Shown here in pieces: positions 7,667-13,263 of a stretch of DNA of 14,428 bases. How positions within the stretch are numbered: position 1 is the first letter of the stretch; each line of letters starts with the position of its first letter. The translations under genes were made by a program, and so were the position numbers. The stretch comes from Thermoplasmata archaeon (GTDB lineage: Archaea > Thermoplasmatota > E2 > DHVEG-1): assembly GCA_030641605.1 (NCBI GenBank), contig DAOWHD010000042.1, positions 1-14,428 on the forward strand, read 5' to 3'. Below the pieces are notes generated by a model, which ran no database searches, was not told where the DNA came from, and worked only from the letters and a program-made list of their open reading frames with translations.

Positions 7667-8067
7667 GCATCATCCTCTCCTTCATAGATCTTAATCTTGA
7701 CAGGTTTGTGCCTTTTTGTATTGTCCTTTGAGGGCATAAGATTTGCAATTTTGTTGAGTTTATCCTCTATTTCATCTGCGTATCTTTTTAAAAGATTTAC
7801 AGGAGGAATTGCGTAGTATATATAGGGGTTTTTTCCTATGCTATCATTTTTAATTTTTTTCCTATGAATCAACTTCTGATCATACATTTTAGAGAGGGTT
7901 TCTCTTACAGTACTTGGGTGAAGTCTTGACCCTTTTATTATCTGTTCAGCCTTCGCCCCGTCTTTTCTAAGGAGGAATATGTATATGCGCGATCGTGCAC
8001 GCGATTTCAATACCTCGCGTACTGCCAACTCTACGCTTTTATCTCTTGCACTCCACGTTTTCCTCAT
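7663..8067 (-). CDS. Winged-helix transcriptional regulator, probable controller of the RND transporter operon
   Basis: This 134-residue protein has a winged helix-turn-helix near residues 25-85: a helix-rich stretch SRARSRIYIFLLRKDGAKAEQIIKGSRLHPSTVRETLSKMYDQKLI, then a basic wing HRKKIKNDSIGKNPYIYYAI. The C-terminal part (about 88-110) could form a dimerisation helix, and the tail is strongly basic with an acidic end. It resembles MarR/ArsR/TrmB-like archaeal regulators without clear subfamily motifs. It is the first gene of a two-gene operon and overlaps the transporter start by four bases, a layout typical of local regulators of efflux pumps. GGTG about eight bases before the ATG is the ribosome site. 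A TATA box near 8120-8130 and a 25-bp inverted repeat just upstream point to self-regulation. The ligand is unknown. Confidence 0.75.
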   Translation of the reverse strand: MRKTWSARDKSVELAVREVLKSRARSRIYIFLLRKDGAKAEQIIKGSRLHPSTVRETLSKMYDQKLIHRKKIKNDSIGKNPYIYYAIPPVNLLKRYADEIEDKLNKIANLMPSKDNTKRHKPVKIKIYEGEDDA

Positions 8068-8117
8068 TAGTACTACACCAAATTTATTTATTTATTTTAA
8101 TAATAACGTGACTTTGC

Positions 8118-8161
8118 AAGTTTAAATAGTTTTCTATTTTGTCGGGGTAAAAACGACAAAA
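8118..8161 (-). promoter_or_regulatory. Promoter and 25-bp inverted-repeat operator of the regulator-transporter operon
   Basis: The minus strand has CTATTTAAAC (TATA box) near 8120-8129, giving transcription start near 8100 and a leader of about 30 bases. Immediately upstream, TTTTGTCG (8137-8144) and CGACAAAA (8154-8161) form a perfect 8-bp inverted repeat with a 9-bp spacer. Its place upstream of BRE/TATA suits an activator or an autoregulator that responds to a transported compound. The repeat is seen directly; the binding protein is inferred. Confidence 0.55.
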
Positions 8162-8245
8162 CATTTTACATATTTGTATACAATACTCAAAATTTTAACC
8201 AACAGGAGAAAAATTAGTAATATTTTTTCATATTATGTCGCCAGA

Positions 8246-8325
8246 AATCCGATTAAATTGGAGGGTGTTTTGGCGTTAGTTAAATCTGGTATTTTATCGG
8301 GAGGAATCCGATTAAATTGGAGGGT
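8246..8325. repeat. Two exact 21-nt direct repeats containing a near-palindrome
   Basis: Positions 8246-8266 and 8305-8325 are identical over 21 bases and offset by 59 bases. Each contains TCCGATTAAATTGGA, a 15-base near-perfect palindrome with 7-bp arms, one G/T mismatch and a central A. Each copy ends in GGAGGGT, which resembles a ribosome site. Either operators for a dimeric regulator or duplicated translation starts would fit. Confidence 0.7.
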
Positions 8326-8332
8326 ATCGTAA
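8270..8332 (+). CDS. Possible 20-codon small ORF (low confidence)
   Basis: A TTG at 8270 follows GGAGGGT in repeat copy one with three bases between, and opens 20 codons ending at TAA 8330-8332. The second half of the frame is made of the second repeat copy, so its residues are constrained by the repeat rather than by obvious protein selection. The product is short, basic and unrecognised. It may be a leader peptide or chance. Confidence 0.2.
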   Translation: MALVKSGILSGGIRLNWRVS

Positions 8333-8361
8333 TGTTAGGACTTTTGGGCATGGTGGTGTAA
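8332..8361 (+). CDS. Possible 9-codon small ORF overlapping the previous one (low confidence)
   Basis: ATG at 8332 overlaps the preceding stop by one base (TAATG) and lies seven bases after GGAGGGT of repeat copy two. It encodes MLGLLGMVV then stops. The coupling geometry is good, but nine codons cannot be told from chance. Confidence 0.15.
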   Translation: MLGLLGMVV

Positions 8362-8514
8362 AACTTTGGGTGTTGAAGATTAGAAGATAAAAAAATAGCC
8401 TTGCTTACCAATTCCAAAAACGCTTCTTATTGCTTTCGCTGGTTTTAATATAAGCATGATTACATTAAATTCATAATGCTTCTGAGAATGATTTTATCAT
8501 TGCCAAAAACATCC

Positions 8515-8530
8515 GATATACACGTTACCT
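8515..8530. repeat. 16-nt direct repeat, copy 1 (pair with 8887-8902)
   Basis: GATATACACGTTACCT occurs exactly here and again at 8887-8902, 372 bases apart, with the dodecin gene between. ATAATGCTT also precedes both copies (8473-8481 and 8868-8876) at different distances. This could be an ancient duplication, a target-site duplication, or a shared binding site. Confidence 0.6.
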
Positions 8531-8550
8531 CTGCCTTTTTGATGGGTGTA

Positions 8551-8570
8551 AATAAGAAAAAAAGAAAGAG
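8551..8570 (-). terminator. Oligo-T terminator of the dodecin gene
   Basis: Directly after the dodecin stop, the minus strand reads CTCTTTCTTTTTTTCTTATT, a pyrimidine tract with a T7 core, as expected for archaeal termination. Confidence 0.55.
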
Positions 8571-8574
8571 GTTA

Positions 8575-8778
8575 CTACCTTTCTATTTCAAAAGCTATCT
8601 TCATTTCTGCTCTGTATGAAACAACATTATCGTTTTCTACTTTCACATCAAATTTTGTAACCTCTGCCCTTCGTATCTTCTTCACAGTTTCTGATGCTTC
8701 GTTTACTGCATTTTTTGCAGCATCGCTGAAACTCTTATCTGAAGTTCCAACTATATCTATTATTTTATAAATGCCCAT
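8575..8778 (-). CDS. Dodecin-family protein lacking the flavin-stacking tryptophan (Rv0379-like)
   Basis: The 67-residue protein has the dodecin fold signature. It starts GIYKIIDIVGTSDKSF, then one amphipathic helix (about 16-35), then strands ending AEMKIAFEIER. Dodecins assemble as hollow 12-mers. Classical members bind flavin by stacking it on a tryptophan in the motif W-x-E-V; here that position reads IRRAEV, so tryptophan is replaced by arginine. In this it resembles the mycobacterial Rv0379 type, reported as a calcium-binding dodecin, rather than the flavin-storage type. Flavin binding of the usual kind is therefore doubtful. The ATG at 8778 is preceded by a full GGAGGTGAT with eight bases between, and a TTAAATAAT box near 8820 gives a short leader. 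The gene is monocistronic, with its own terminator. Confidence 0.9.
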   Translation of the reverse strand: MGIYKIIDIVGTSDKSFSDAAKNAVNEASETVKKIRRAEVTKFDVKVENDNVVSYRAEMKIAFEIER

Positions 8779-8786
8779 TTTACCAA

Positions 8787-8795
8787 ATCACCTCC
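8787..8795 (-). promoter_or_regulatory. Consensus ribosome binding site of the dodecin gene
   Basis: GGAGGTGAT on the minus strand is the full complement of the archaeal 16S 3' end, eight bases before the ATG. It is the strongest ribosome site in the window and suggests high expression. Confidence 0.8.
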
Positions 8796-8886
8796 CAAAT
8801 TGAATAGGCTATTGCATTATTTAACTTTCCATCAGAACATTATTTTCCCTGTGAAGGATAAGGAGCAATAATGCTTAAAAAATTCT

Positions 8887-8902
8887 GATATACACGTTAC
8901 CT
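8887..8902. repeat. 16-nt direct repeat, copy 2 (pair with 8515-8530)
   Basis: Exact second copy of GATATACACGTTACCT, about 109 bases upstream of the dodecin start codon. It follows a five-codon frame (ATG at 8871 after AAGGAGC) that is probably fortuitous. Confidence 0.6.
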
Positions 8903-9096
8903 TGCTTGAACAGTAAAAAATAATGTGGTTATTTCAAAAATAGGGCACGTATGTAATCCATAGAAAATCAAAAAAATGATATGCTGTCCAGGGGGAGAAA
9001 TCCTATCTAAATAGCGAAATCAATGATGCACATATGCTACATCATTTTTAGAGAAAACCTTATGTCCCCAATCATGTCTTTCCCATGTAGATTATC

Positions 9097-9318
9097 ATGA
9101 ATGAAAAAACAAGGATAGAAAAAGATATTGTAATGTTCGAGGAAAATCTTGATAAGTTAAAAGATAAAAAACCTGAACAGTTGGACAGCAAAATCGTGGA
9201 ATTAGCCTCCCAATACTATGAGGACTCAAAGTACTATGTAAACAAGGAAGATTATTTTACCGCTTTTGGATGTATAAACTACGGGCATGGCCTATTAGAT
9301 GCCGTTCTAAAGTTTTAA
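9097..9318 (+). CDS. DUF357 family small helical protein
   Basis: This 73-residue acidic and basic helical protein ends with the family-like block [40 protein letters not shown]. The block matches archaeal DUF357 proteins: two helices with a Y-E-D-x-x-Y-Y motif and a G-L-L-D end, related in shape to HEPN/TPR-like bundles. No enzyme motif is visible and the function is unknown. The ATG at 9097 lacks a ribosome site. The best upstream TATA candidates (9004-9014, or TTTTTAGAG near 9046-9054) would leave a leader of 20-60 bases. The flavin reductase gene begins 40 bases downstream on the same strand, so the two may share a transcript. Confidence 0.75.
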   Translation: MNEKTRIEKDIVMFEENLDKLKDKKPEQLDSKIVELASQYYEDSKYYVNKEDYFTAFGCINYGHGLLDAVLKF

Positions 9319-9358
9319 AAGATGTCTTTTGTTTAAAATTGTGAAGGAGAACATAATT

Positions 9359-9907
9359 ATGAAAGTTAATGAAAGTCTGGAAAAATTTTATTATTATGCC
9401 TTTCCAATGCAAGCAGTTCTGGTAACATGTAACGATAAAAAAGGAAAAACCAATGTCATCACGATAGCATGGCATACTCCCATTTCAAAAAATCCGCCGC
9501 TATATGGTATTTCTGTGGCACCTAGTAGATATTCTCATAATTTGATACAAAAGACAAAAGAATTTGTTGTAAACTTCGTCCCTTACGAAATAGTAGACAA
9601 AGTAAATTTCTGTGGAAAAAACAGTGGCAGAAATATTGATAAAATAAAGGAAGCGAATCTTACCTTAGAACCTGCTCAAAAGTTAAAAACTCCAATTATA
9701 AAAGAATGTTTTTCTCATTTAGAGTGTAAACTTTATGATACTTTGACATTAGGAGACCATACTGTATTTATTGGAGAAGTAGTAAACGTAATGGCTAATA
9801 AAAATGCATTCACAGATGATTTGCTAGACAACAAAAGAATTAAACCCACCTATTACGTTGGAGGAAATGTCTACACGACCATAAGCAAAACGAAGAGGAT
9901 TTTCTAG
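9359..9907 (+). CDS. Flavin reductase-like FMN-binding protein
   Basis: This 182-residue protein matches the flavin_reduct family (FMN-binding split barrel). The N-terminal strand AVLVTCNDKKGKTNVITIAWHTPIS and the following PPLYGISVAPSRYSHNLI form the FMN-binding part of the barrel. FVVNFVPYEIVDKVNFCGKNSGRNIDKI is the characteristic middle block. The C-terminus TYYVGGNVYTTI is also typical. Members of the family reduce or store flavin for partner oxygenases or act as flavoredoxins; the electron donor here is unknown. I chose ATG at 9359, preceded by AAGGAGA with eight bases between; a TTG ten codons earlier lies upstream of that ribosome site and is unlikely. The last base pairs overlap tail-to-tail with the SAM hydrolase gene through a shared CTAG. 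Confidence 0.88.
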   Translation: MKVNESLEKFYYYAFPMQAVLVTCNDKKGKTNVITIAWHTPISKNPPLYGISVAPSRYSHNLIQKTKEFVVNFVPYEIVDKVNFCGKNSGRNIDKIKEANLTLEPAQKLKTPIIKECFSHLECKLYDTLTLGDHTVFIGEVVNVMANKNAFTDDLLDNKRIKPTYYVGGNVYTTISKTKRIF

Positions 9908-10692
9908 CCGAATAATATTTTAACCTCATCATCCAGTTTTACGCCCAATTTTTGTGCAGCAGTGCCCTGGTTAATTCCAATCTCCATTAGATCGCTGCTG
10001 CCAATAGTTACAAGATATTGCCTCTTTTTTACAAAATTATATGATTTTACAAAAGGCAACTCACGTCGCCTGCCACTAATAAATACAGTGATTTTTTTAT
10101 CATAATCTAGAATATCTCTTAATCTGGCACCATCAATATTCGTGATAATATTTCCAAATGAATCAATGTAAATAACTTTACCAGTAGCCGTTCGACTTGT
10201 TATCTCAGCGCTCCCAAAATCTAGGTCAACAAAGTCATCTATCTGCCCACCTATTTCCTCAAAGGGAACGCCATTGAGTATTTGTGCTGCTGTAGGGGCA
10301 AATATATCCCTACCATGGAATGTATTCGAGACAGAATCAGACAGATACATTTTGTTTGAAATCTCGTACACTACAAAATCTCCTAGAAAATGTGCTGTTG
10401 GCAATAAAAGACCATTGTCTGGACCAACTAATATCTGGCTCCTGGTTGTAATTACTATACCTTTCCTTTCCGTACCCACGCCTGGATCAACAACAGCCAC
10501 ATGGACCGTTCCATCAGGAAAGTAAGGCGCAGATGTGCGAAGAACAAAAGCCCCCTCACGGATATTGTGAGGTGTTATATCATGGGTTATATCAACATAC
10601 CTGGCATTTGTAAGAGATGAAACTACTCCTTTCATTTGAGCAGGATATCCGCTTTTCGTTTTGAAATCAGTAAGAAACGTTATGATTTTCAT
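9904..10692 (-). CDS. S-adenosyl-L-methionine hydroxide adenosyltransferase (DUF62 SAM hydrolase)
   Basis: This 262-residue protein belongs to the DUF62/duf-62 family, whose archaeal members hydrolyse SAM to adenosine and methionine with water or hydroxide as nucleophile. The expected catalytic triad is in place: Asp in VAVVDPGVG (about D69), Arg in GTERKGI (about R76) and His in FHGRDIFAP (about H126). This matches D68, R75 and H127 of the Pyrococcus enzyme. Other family blocks are LTDF near the start, VGPDNGLL, SFGNIITNI and GSSDLMEIGINQG. It probably controls the SAM level or recycles SAM; the physiological role is not settled for the family. ATG at 10692 has GAGG eight bases upstream; a TTG one codon earlier is possible. 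A TATA box at 10711-10720 predicts a nearly leaderless transcript. Confidence 0.92.
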   Translation of the reverse strand: MKIITFLTDFKTKSGYPAQMKGVVSSLTNARYVDITHDITPHNIREGAFVLRTSAPYFPDGTVHVAVVDPGVGTERKGIVITTRSQILVGPDNGLLLPTAHFLGDFVVYEISNKMYLSDSVSNTFHGRDIFAPTAAQILNGVPFEEIGGQIDDFVDLDFGSAEITSRTATGKVIYIDSFGNIITNIDGARLRDILDYDKKITVFISGRRRELPFVKSYNFVKKRQYLVTIGSSDLMEIGINQGTAAQKLGVKLDDEVKILFG

Positions 10693-10710
10693 CAAATTAG
10701 CCTCACTTAT

Positions 10711-10805
10711 CTAAAATATACTAATCGATTATTAACATAGCGACTTTTCGCATTATTTCGACGTTTTTCACAAAGTATTTATGTTAGAAGCATACATAAA
10801 TATAA
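10711..10805. promoter_or_regulatory. Divergent promoters of the SAM hydrolase and the zinc-ribbon gene
   Basis: Minus-strand TATATTTTAG (10711-10720) serves the SAM hydrolase gene. On the plus strand there are two candidates for the zinc-ribbon gene: AGTATTTATG near 10775-10784, which would start transcription near the ATG at 10809, and AAATATAA at 10798-10805, which would start it near the ATG at 10827. Confidence 0.4.
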
Positions 10806-10808
10806 TGG

Positions 10809-11222
10809 ATGGAAGAATTGGCGAAAATGAGATATGATAAAGGGGATACAGAGGTTCTGGTTGGGGCGTGGGATACAACTGGCGATAAACCTATGAAATG
10901 TCCTAAATGTGGAAAAAATATGATAATTGTACAGGTGGAGCCGGTATATGATGCAGATAACGCATACGTTCCATATGATACAATCATAGAATGTACCTCT
11001 TGCCCATTCAAAATAAGAGCAGAATCGTTTACACTACTTGGAGGTGTAAAGGACTTCAGTTCGAATCATGTGGAAATAGGTAGCTGGTCTCCAAGTGGGA
11101 GTAGAGTTTTATCCGATTATGAACATGTGCTGGATTATGACCTTTTAAAAGAGCTGAAGGAATCTGAAGAACTTGTAGAGTTTTTGGTTGTGAACAAACA
11201 TGTCGTGGAAGTAATCGGGTAA
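10809..11222 (+). CDS. Unrecognised zinc-ribbon protein
   Basis: I do not recognise this 137-residue protein beyond its metal site. C31-x2-C34 and C62-x2-C65 (CPKC and CTSC) form a four-cysteine zinc ribbon with a 27-residue insert of acidic and aromatic character. The region after it (about 72-137) contains GGVKDFSSNHVEIGSWSPSGSRVLS, followed by a charged helix and a beta-like end VEFLVVNKHVVEVIG. The C-terminal part looks like a small folded domain rather than a tail. There are no membrane segments. The start is uncertain: ATG at 10809 lacks a ribosome site and would be leaderless from one TATA box, while ATG at 10827 (six residues shorter) would be leaderless from the other. It stands alone, divergent from the SAM hydrolase gene. 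A role with nucleic acid or an RNA polymerase-like complex is possible but unsupported. Confidence 0.8.
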   Translation: MEELAKMRYDKGDTEVLVGAWDTTGDKPMKCPKCGKNMIIVQVEPVYDADNAYVPYDTIIECTSCPFKIRAESFTLLGGVKDFSSNHVEIGSWSPSGSRVLSDYEHVLDYDLLKELKESEELVEFLVVNKHVVEVIG

Positions 11223-11322
11223 AAAAGGGATTTGATTTAGTCTATAGCTGCTTGATTTTTAGTTTATGACATATAAATTTTTGAAGCGTAAAAATAGCAT
11301 TTTGACAAAATAACACAGAGTG

Positions 11323-11330
11323 TTTATATA
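11323..11330 (+). promoter_or_regulatory. Strong TATA box upstream of the small ORF at 11357
   Basis: TTTATATA matches the archaeal TATA consensus exactly. Its centre is about 30 bases before the ATG at 11357, so transcription should begin at or a few bases before that codon. Confidence 0.55.
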
Positions 11331-11356
11331 GTATAACATGAAGAATTTATTACTGG

Positions 11357-11452
11357 ATGGAAGCTATGGAAAAGAAATCTATGAAAAAAAAGAAAACTGT
11401 TCCAAAGGAAATCTCTATAATCTGGGTTAATATAATCGAACCTCTTTGTTAG
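11357..11452 (+). CDS. Possible leaderless 31-residue basic protein
   Basis: An ATG at 11357 opens 31 codons ending at TAG 11450-11452. The peptide has a lysine-rich N-terminal half (KKSMKKKKTVPK) and a hydrophobic C-terminal half (ISIIWVNIIEPLC). No homologue is recognised. Support comes from the consensus TATA box about 30 bases upstream, the right spacing for a leaderless transcript, and from the sequence TGGATGGAAG around the start, which also occurs at the start of the zinc-ribbon gene (10807-10814 region). An inner ATG at 11366 gives a 28-residue form. The frame overlaps the stop of the convergent winged-helix gene by four bases. It may be a real small protein, or the start of a non-coding RNA transcript. 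Confidence 0.4.
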   Translation: MEAMEKKSMKKKKTVPKEISIIWVNIIEPLC

Positions 11453-11757
11453 GAATACATCATACCATCATATTCTTCGGATTCTTGTCTTTTTGGTCCT
11501 GATCGGTGTTTTATAAATTTTTTCTGTCGTTTTTTCCCAATGAACTTAAAATCATGCCTTCGTAATCGTATGTATGTTTTATCGGGGAGGGGTTCTAACT
11601 GAACTATACCCTTAACTTGAAATTTTTGCAGAACCCTCACAATACGTTCTCTTGACACGTGTAAATTCTCTTCGATTTCTGACACCGTTATTGGATATGT
11701 TTTTTGTAAAATTTTGATGATTTGTTCTTCAATTGTGCCAGTGGTAATCTCTATCAT
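11449..11757 (-). CDS. Conserved archaeal winged-helix protein
   Basis: This 102-residue protein has a winged helix-turn-helix at about 8-66: IEEQIIKILQKTYPITVSEIEENLHVSRERIVRVLQKFQVKGIV, then a wing QLEPLPDKTYIRLRR. The remainder is basic (FIGKKRQKKFIKHRSGPKR) and ends in EEYDGMMYS. I recall the same layout and YDG[IM]MYS ending in a family widespread in euryarchaea, annotated as ArsR-like or HTH regulator with no defined function. The strong conservation of the basic tail in that family suggests a housekeeping nucleic-acid role rather than a local repressor. ATG at 11757 has no clear ribosome site, as in many leaderless archaeal genes. It lies 44 bases downstream of purF on the same strand and may be co-transcribed with it. 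Confidence 0.8.
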   Translation of the reverse strand: MIEITTGTIEEQIIKILQKTYPITVSEIEENLHVSRERIVRVLQKFQVKGIVQLEPLPDKTYIRLRRHDFKFIGKKRQKKFIKHRSGPKRQESEEYDGMMYS

Positions 11758-11801
11758 AAATATCTAATCCAATCCTATGCAAAGATAGCAGTTTTTCATA
11801 T

Positions 11802-13229
11802 TTATTCATAGGCACGTATACCTTTCCCTTCCTTCTTGAAAAGATTCAATGCATCCTTTCTTATTTCTGGAGGATATCCATCCGGAAAATCAATACACCC
11901 CCTACACGTATCAAACCCTATGGCACTCCTTAATCCATCCATACTAATATAAGCCAAAGAATCTGCACCAACTTCTTTTGCAATTTCGTCGAAGGTTCTA
12001 ATTTCGCCATCGTTGTCACAGGCCAAAAACTCCTTTCTGCTTCGCATATCTATCCCCAGATAACAAGGAGCGATTAATGGTGGGCAACCAATTCGTATAT
12101 GAACTTCCCTTGCGCCAGCTTCTTTTACACCTCTTACTAGTTTTCGAATGTTTGTACCGCGGACTATAGAATCATCAACCAACACAACACGCTTACCATC
12201 AAGGACAGAACGTAAGAAAGATAAACCTTCCTTTACAACCTTGTCTCTGTTTTCCTGTGTCTGGCAGATAAACGATCGTTCGTCCTTATCTTTCATTAAT
12301 CCCTCCTCCAGCGGTATGCCTGATTCTCGTGAAAAACCAGTAGCATAACGTCGCCCTGACTCAGGTACGGGGACAACAATATCTGCTTTAACTGGATTTT
12401 CCTTTGCAAGAAGCTGTCCTATTTCAACACGAACATTGTGAACAGATCGCCCGTTTATGCGTGAATCAGGTTTGGCAAAATAGACATATTCGAACATACA
12501 GGGTTTTTCATGTTTCTTTATTAGTTGTTTTTCGTAAATATTGCCATCCTTGTCAATGATAATTACCGATCCGCCGGGTATGTCTTTTACATATTCGAAA
12601 TTAATTTTTTTAAAAACTCGCGTCTCTGAAGTAAGACAATACATCCCATCGTGTTTTCCTAATACCAACGGCCGGATTTTATAGGGATCCGTCATTGCAA
12701 AAAGAAAAGGGTTGTCACCTGAATCTGCAAGAAATAGTGCAGAATAGCTACCTTTCGCCTTACTCATAACATCTTTGCATGCTTCAAAAATCGTGTCAAC
12801 ATTCAATTCTTTCTTAAACAGATTATCTGCCATTGGTAAAAGTAGCCATTGGACATCACAATCGGTTCTTGGCTTCCGTTTAGTCATTTTTGATATCTCG
12901 GAAGAATTATAGACGTTACCATTGTGAACCACTGAAAGAAAGGGATTTACCAGATATTCCGGTTGTGCATTTTTTTTCAATGAGTCTACATCATCCAATC
13001 CTGCAGTTGAATATCTAGTATGGCCAATACCTACATTTCCAGGAGTATCTATTTTTTTTTCTTCATCAAAAACATCTCTAACCAGACCCGCATCCTTAGT
13101 CACATGAATGTTTCCATCATATGTAAGCTTACCAGCAGATGACTGGCCACGATGTTGGATAGCAAACAAACTATGATAGATTAGGCGCGAAACCGGTTTT
13201 CCCCCAATAATCCCAACAATACCACACAT
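11802..13229 (-). CDS. purF: Amidophosphoribosyltransferase (glutamine PRPP amidotransferase)
   Basis: This 475-residue enzyme catalyses the first step of purine synthesis: PRPP plus glutamine gives 5-phosphoribosylamine. The start MCGIVGIIGG places the catalytic Cys2 directly after the initiator Met, with no propeptide. The N-terminal Ntn glutaminase domain runs to about 230 and contains QHRGQSSAG, GIGHTRYST and VVHNGNVYN. The C-terminal phosphoribosyltransferase domain has the PRPP motif VVLVDDSIVRGTN at 348-360. Four cysteines match the iron-sulfur ligands of the Bacillus type: C244 (KPCMFEYVYF), C389 (LIAPCYLGID), and C442/C445 (TCRGC). A 4Fe-4S cluster is therefore expected. A TATA box (CTATAAATA, 13255-13263) lies about 26-34 bases before the ATG, so the mRNA is leaderless or nearly so. 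The promoter lies in the remains of the M29 gene. Confidence 0.96.
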   Translation of the reverse strand: MCGIVGIIGGKPVSRLIYHSLFAIQHRGQSSAGKLTYDGNIHVTKDAGLVRDVFDEEKKIDTPGNVGIGHTRYSTAGLDDVDSLKKNAQPEYLVNPFLSVVHNGNVYNSSEISKMTKRKPRTDCDVQWLLLPMADNLFKKELNVDTIFEACKDVMSKAKGSYSALFLADSGDNPFLFAMTDPYKIRPLVLGKHDGMYCLTSETRVFKKINFEYVKDIPGGSVIIIDKDGNIYEKQLIKKHEKPCMFEYVYFAKPDSRINGRSVHNVRVEIGQLLAKENPVKADIVVPVPESGRRYATGFSRESGIPLEEGLMKDKDERSFICQTQENRDKVVKEGLSFLRSVLDGKRVVLVDDSIVRGTNIRKLVRGVKEAGAREVHIRIGCPPLIAPCYLGIDMRSRKEFLACDNDGEIRTFDEIAKEVGADSLAYISMDGLRSAIGFDTCRGCIDFPDGYPPEIRKDALNLFKKEGKGIRAYE

Positions 13230-13254
13230 TGCAAAACAATGAATGAAAAGACAA

Positions 13255-13263
13255 TATTTATAG
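13255..13263 (-). promoter_or_regulatory. TATA box of purF
   Basis: CTATAAATA on the minus strand, centred about 30 bases before the purF ATG, fits a leaderless or very short-leader transcript. It overlaps the last codons of the decayed M29 aminopeptidase reading. Confidence 0.6.

Larger units (their letters stand above)
8171..8574. other. Gene-poor stretch between the regulator and dodecin genes
   Basis: About 400 bases without a gene of ordinary length. It holds two copies of a 21-nt repeat (8246-8266 and 8305-8325), two tiny frames with ribosome sites (8270-8332 and 8332-8361), a small inverted repeat AATGAT-TTT-ATCATT (8487-8501), and the first copy of a 16-nt direct repeat (8515-8530). 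I see no tRNA, box C/D RNA or gene remnant. Confidence 0.6.
8779..9096. other. Intergenic stretch between dodecin and the DUF357 gene
   Basis: These 318 bases contain the dodecin promoter (near 8816-8825), the second 16-nt repeat (8887-8902), a TATA-like TATCTAAATAG (9004-9014) that could drive the DUF357 gene, and the inverted repeat AATGATG-N11-CATCATT (9022-9046). No coding frame of note was seen. Confidence 0.6.

Noticed and set aside
8246..8325. CRISPR-like repeats
   Set aside because: There are only two copies, the spacing is a single 38-base interval, and no cas gene or leader is present.
9022..9046. Box C/D guide RNA, because of the ATGATG sequence
   Set aside because: The box C consensus is incomplete and no correctly spaced CTGA boxes follow.
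9329..9358. Ten-codon N-terminal extension of the flavin reductase from a TTG
   Set aside because: The clear ribosome site AAGGAGA lies inside this extension and serves the ATG at 9359.
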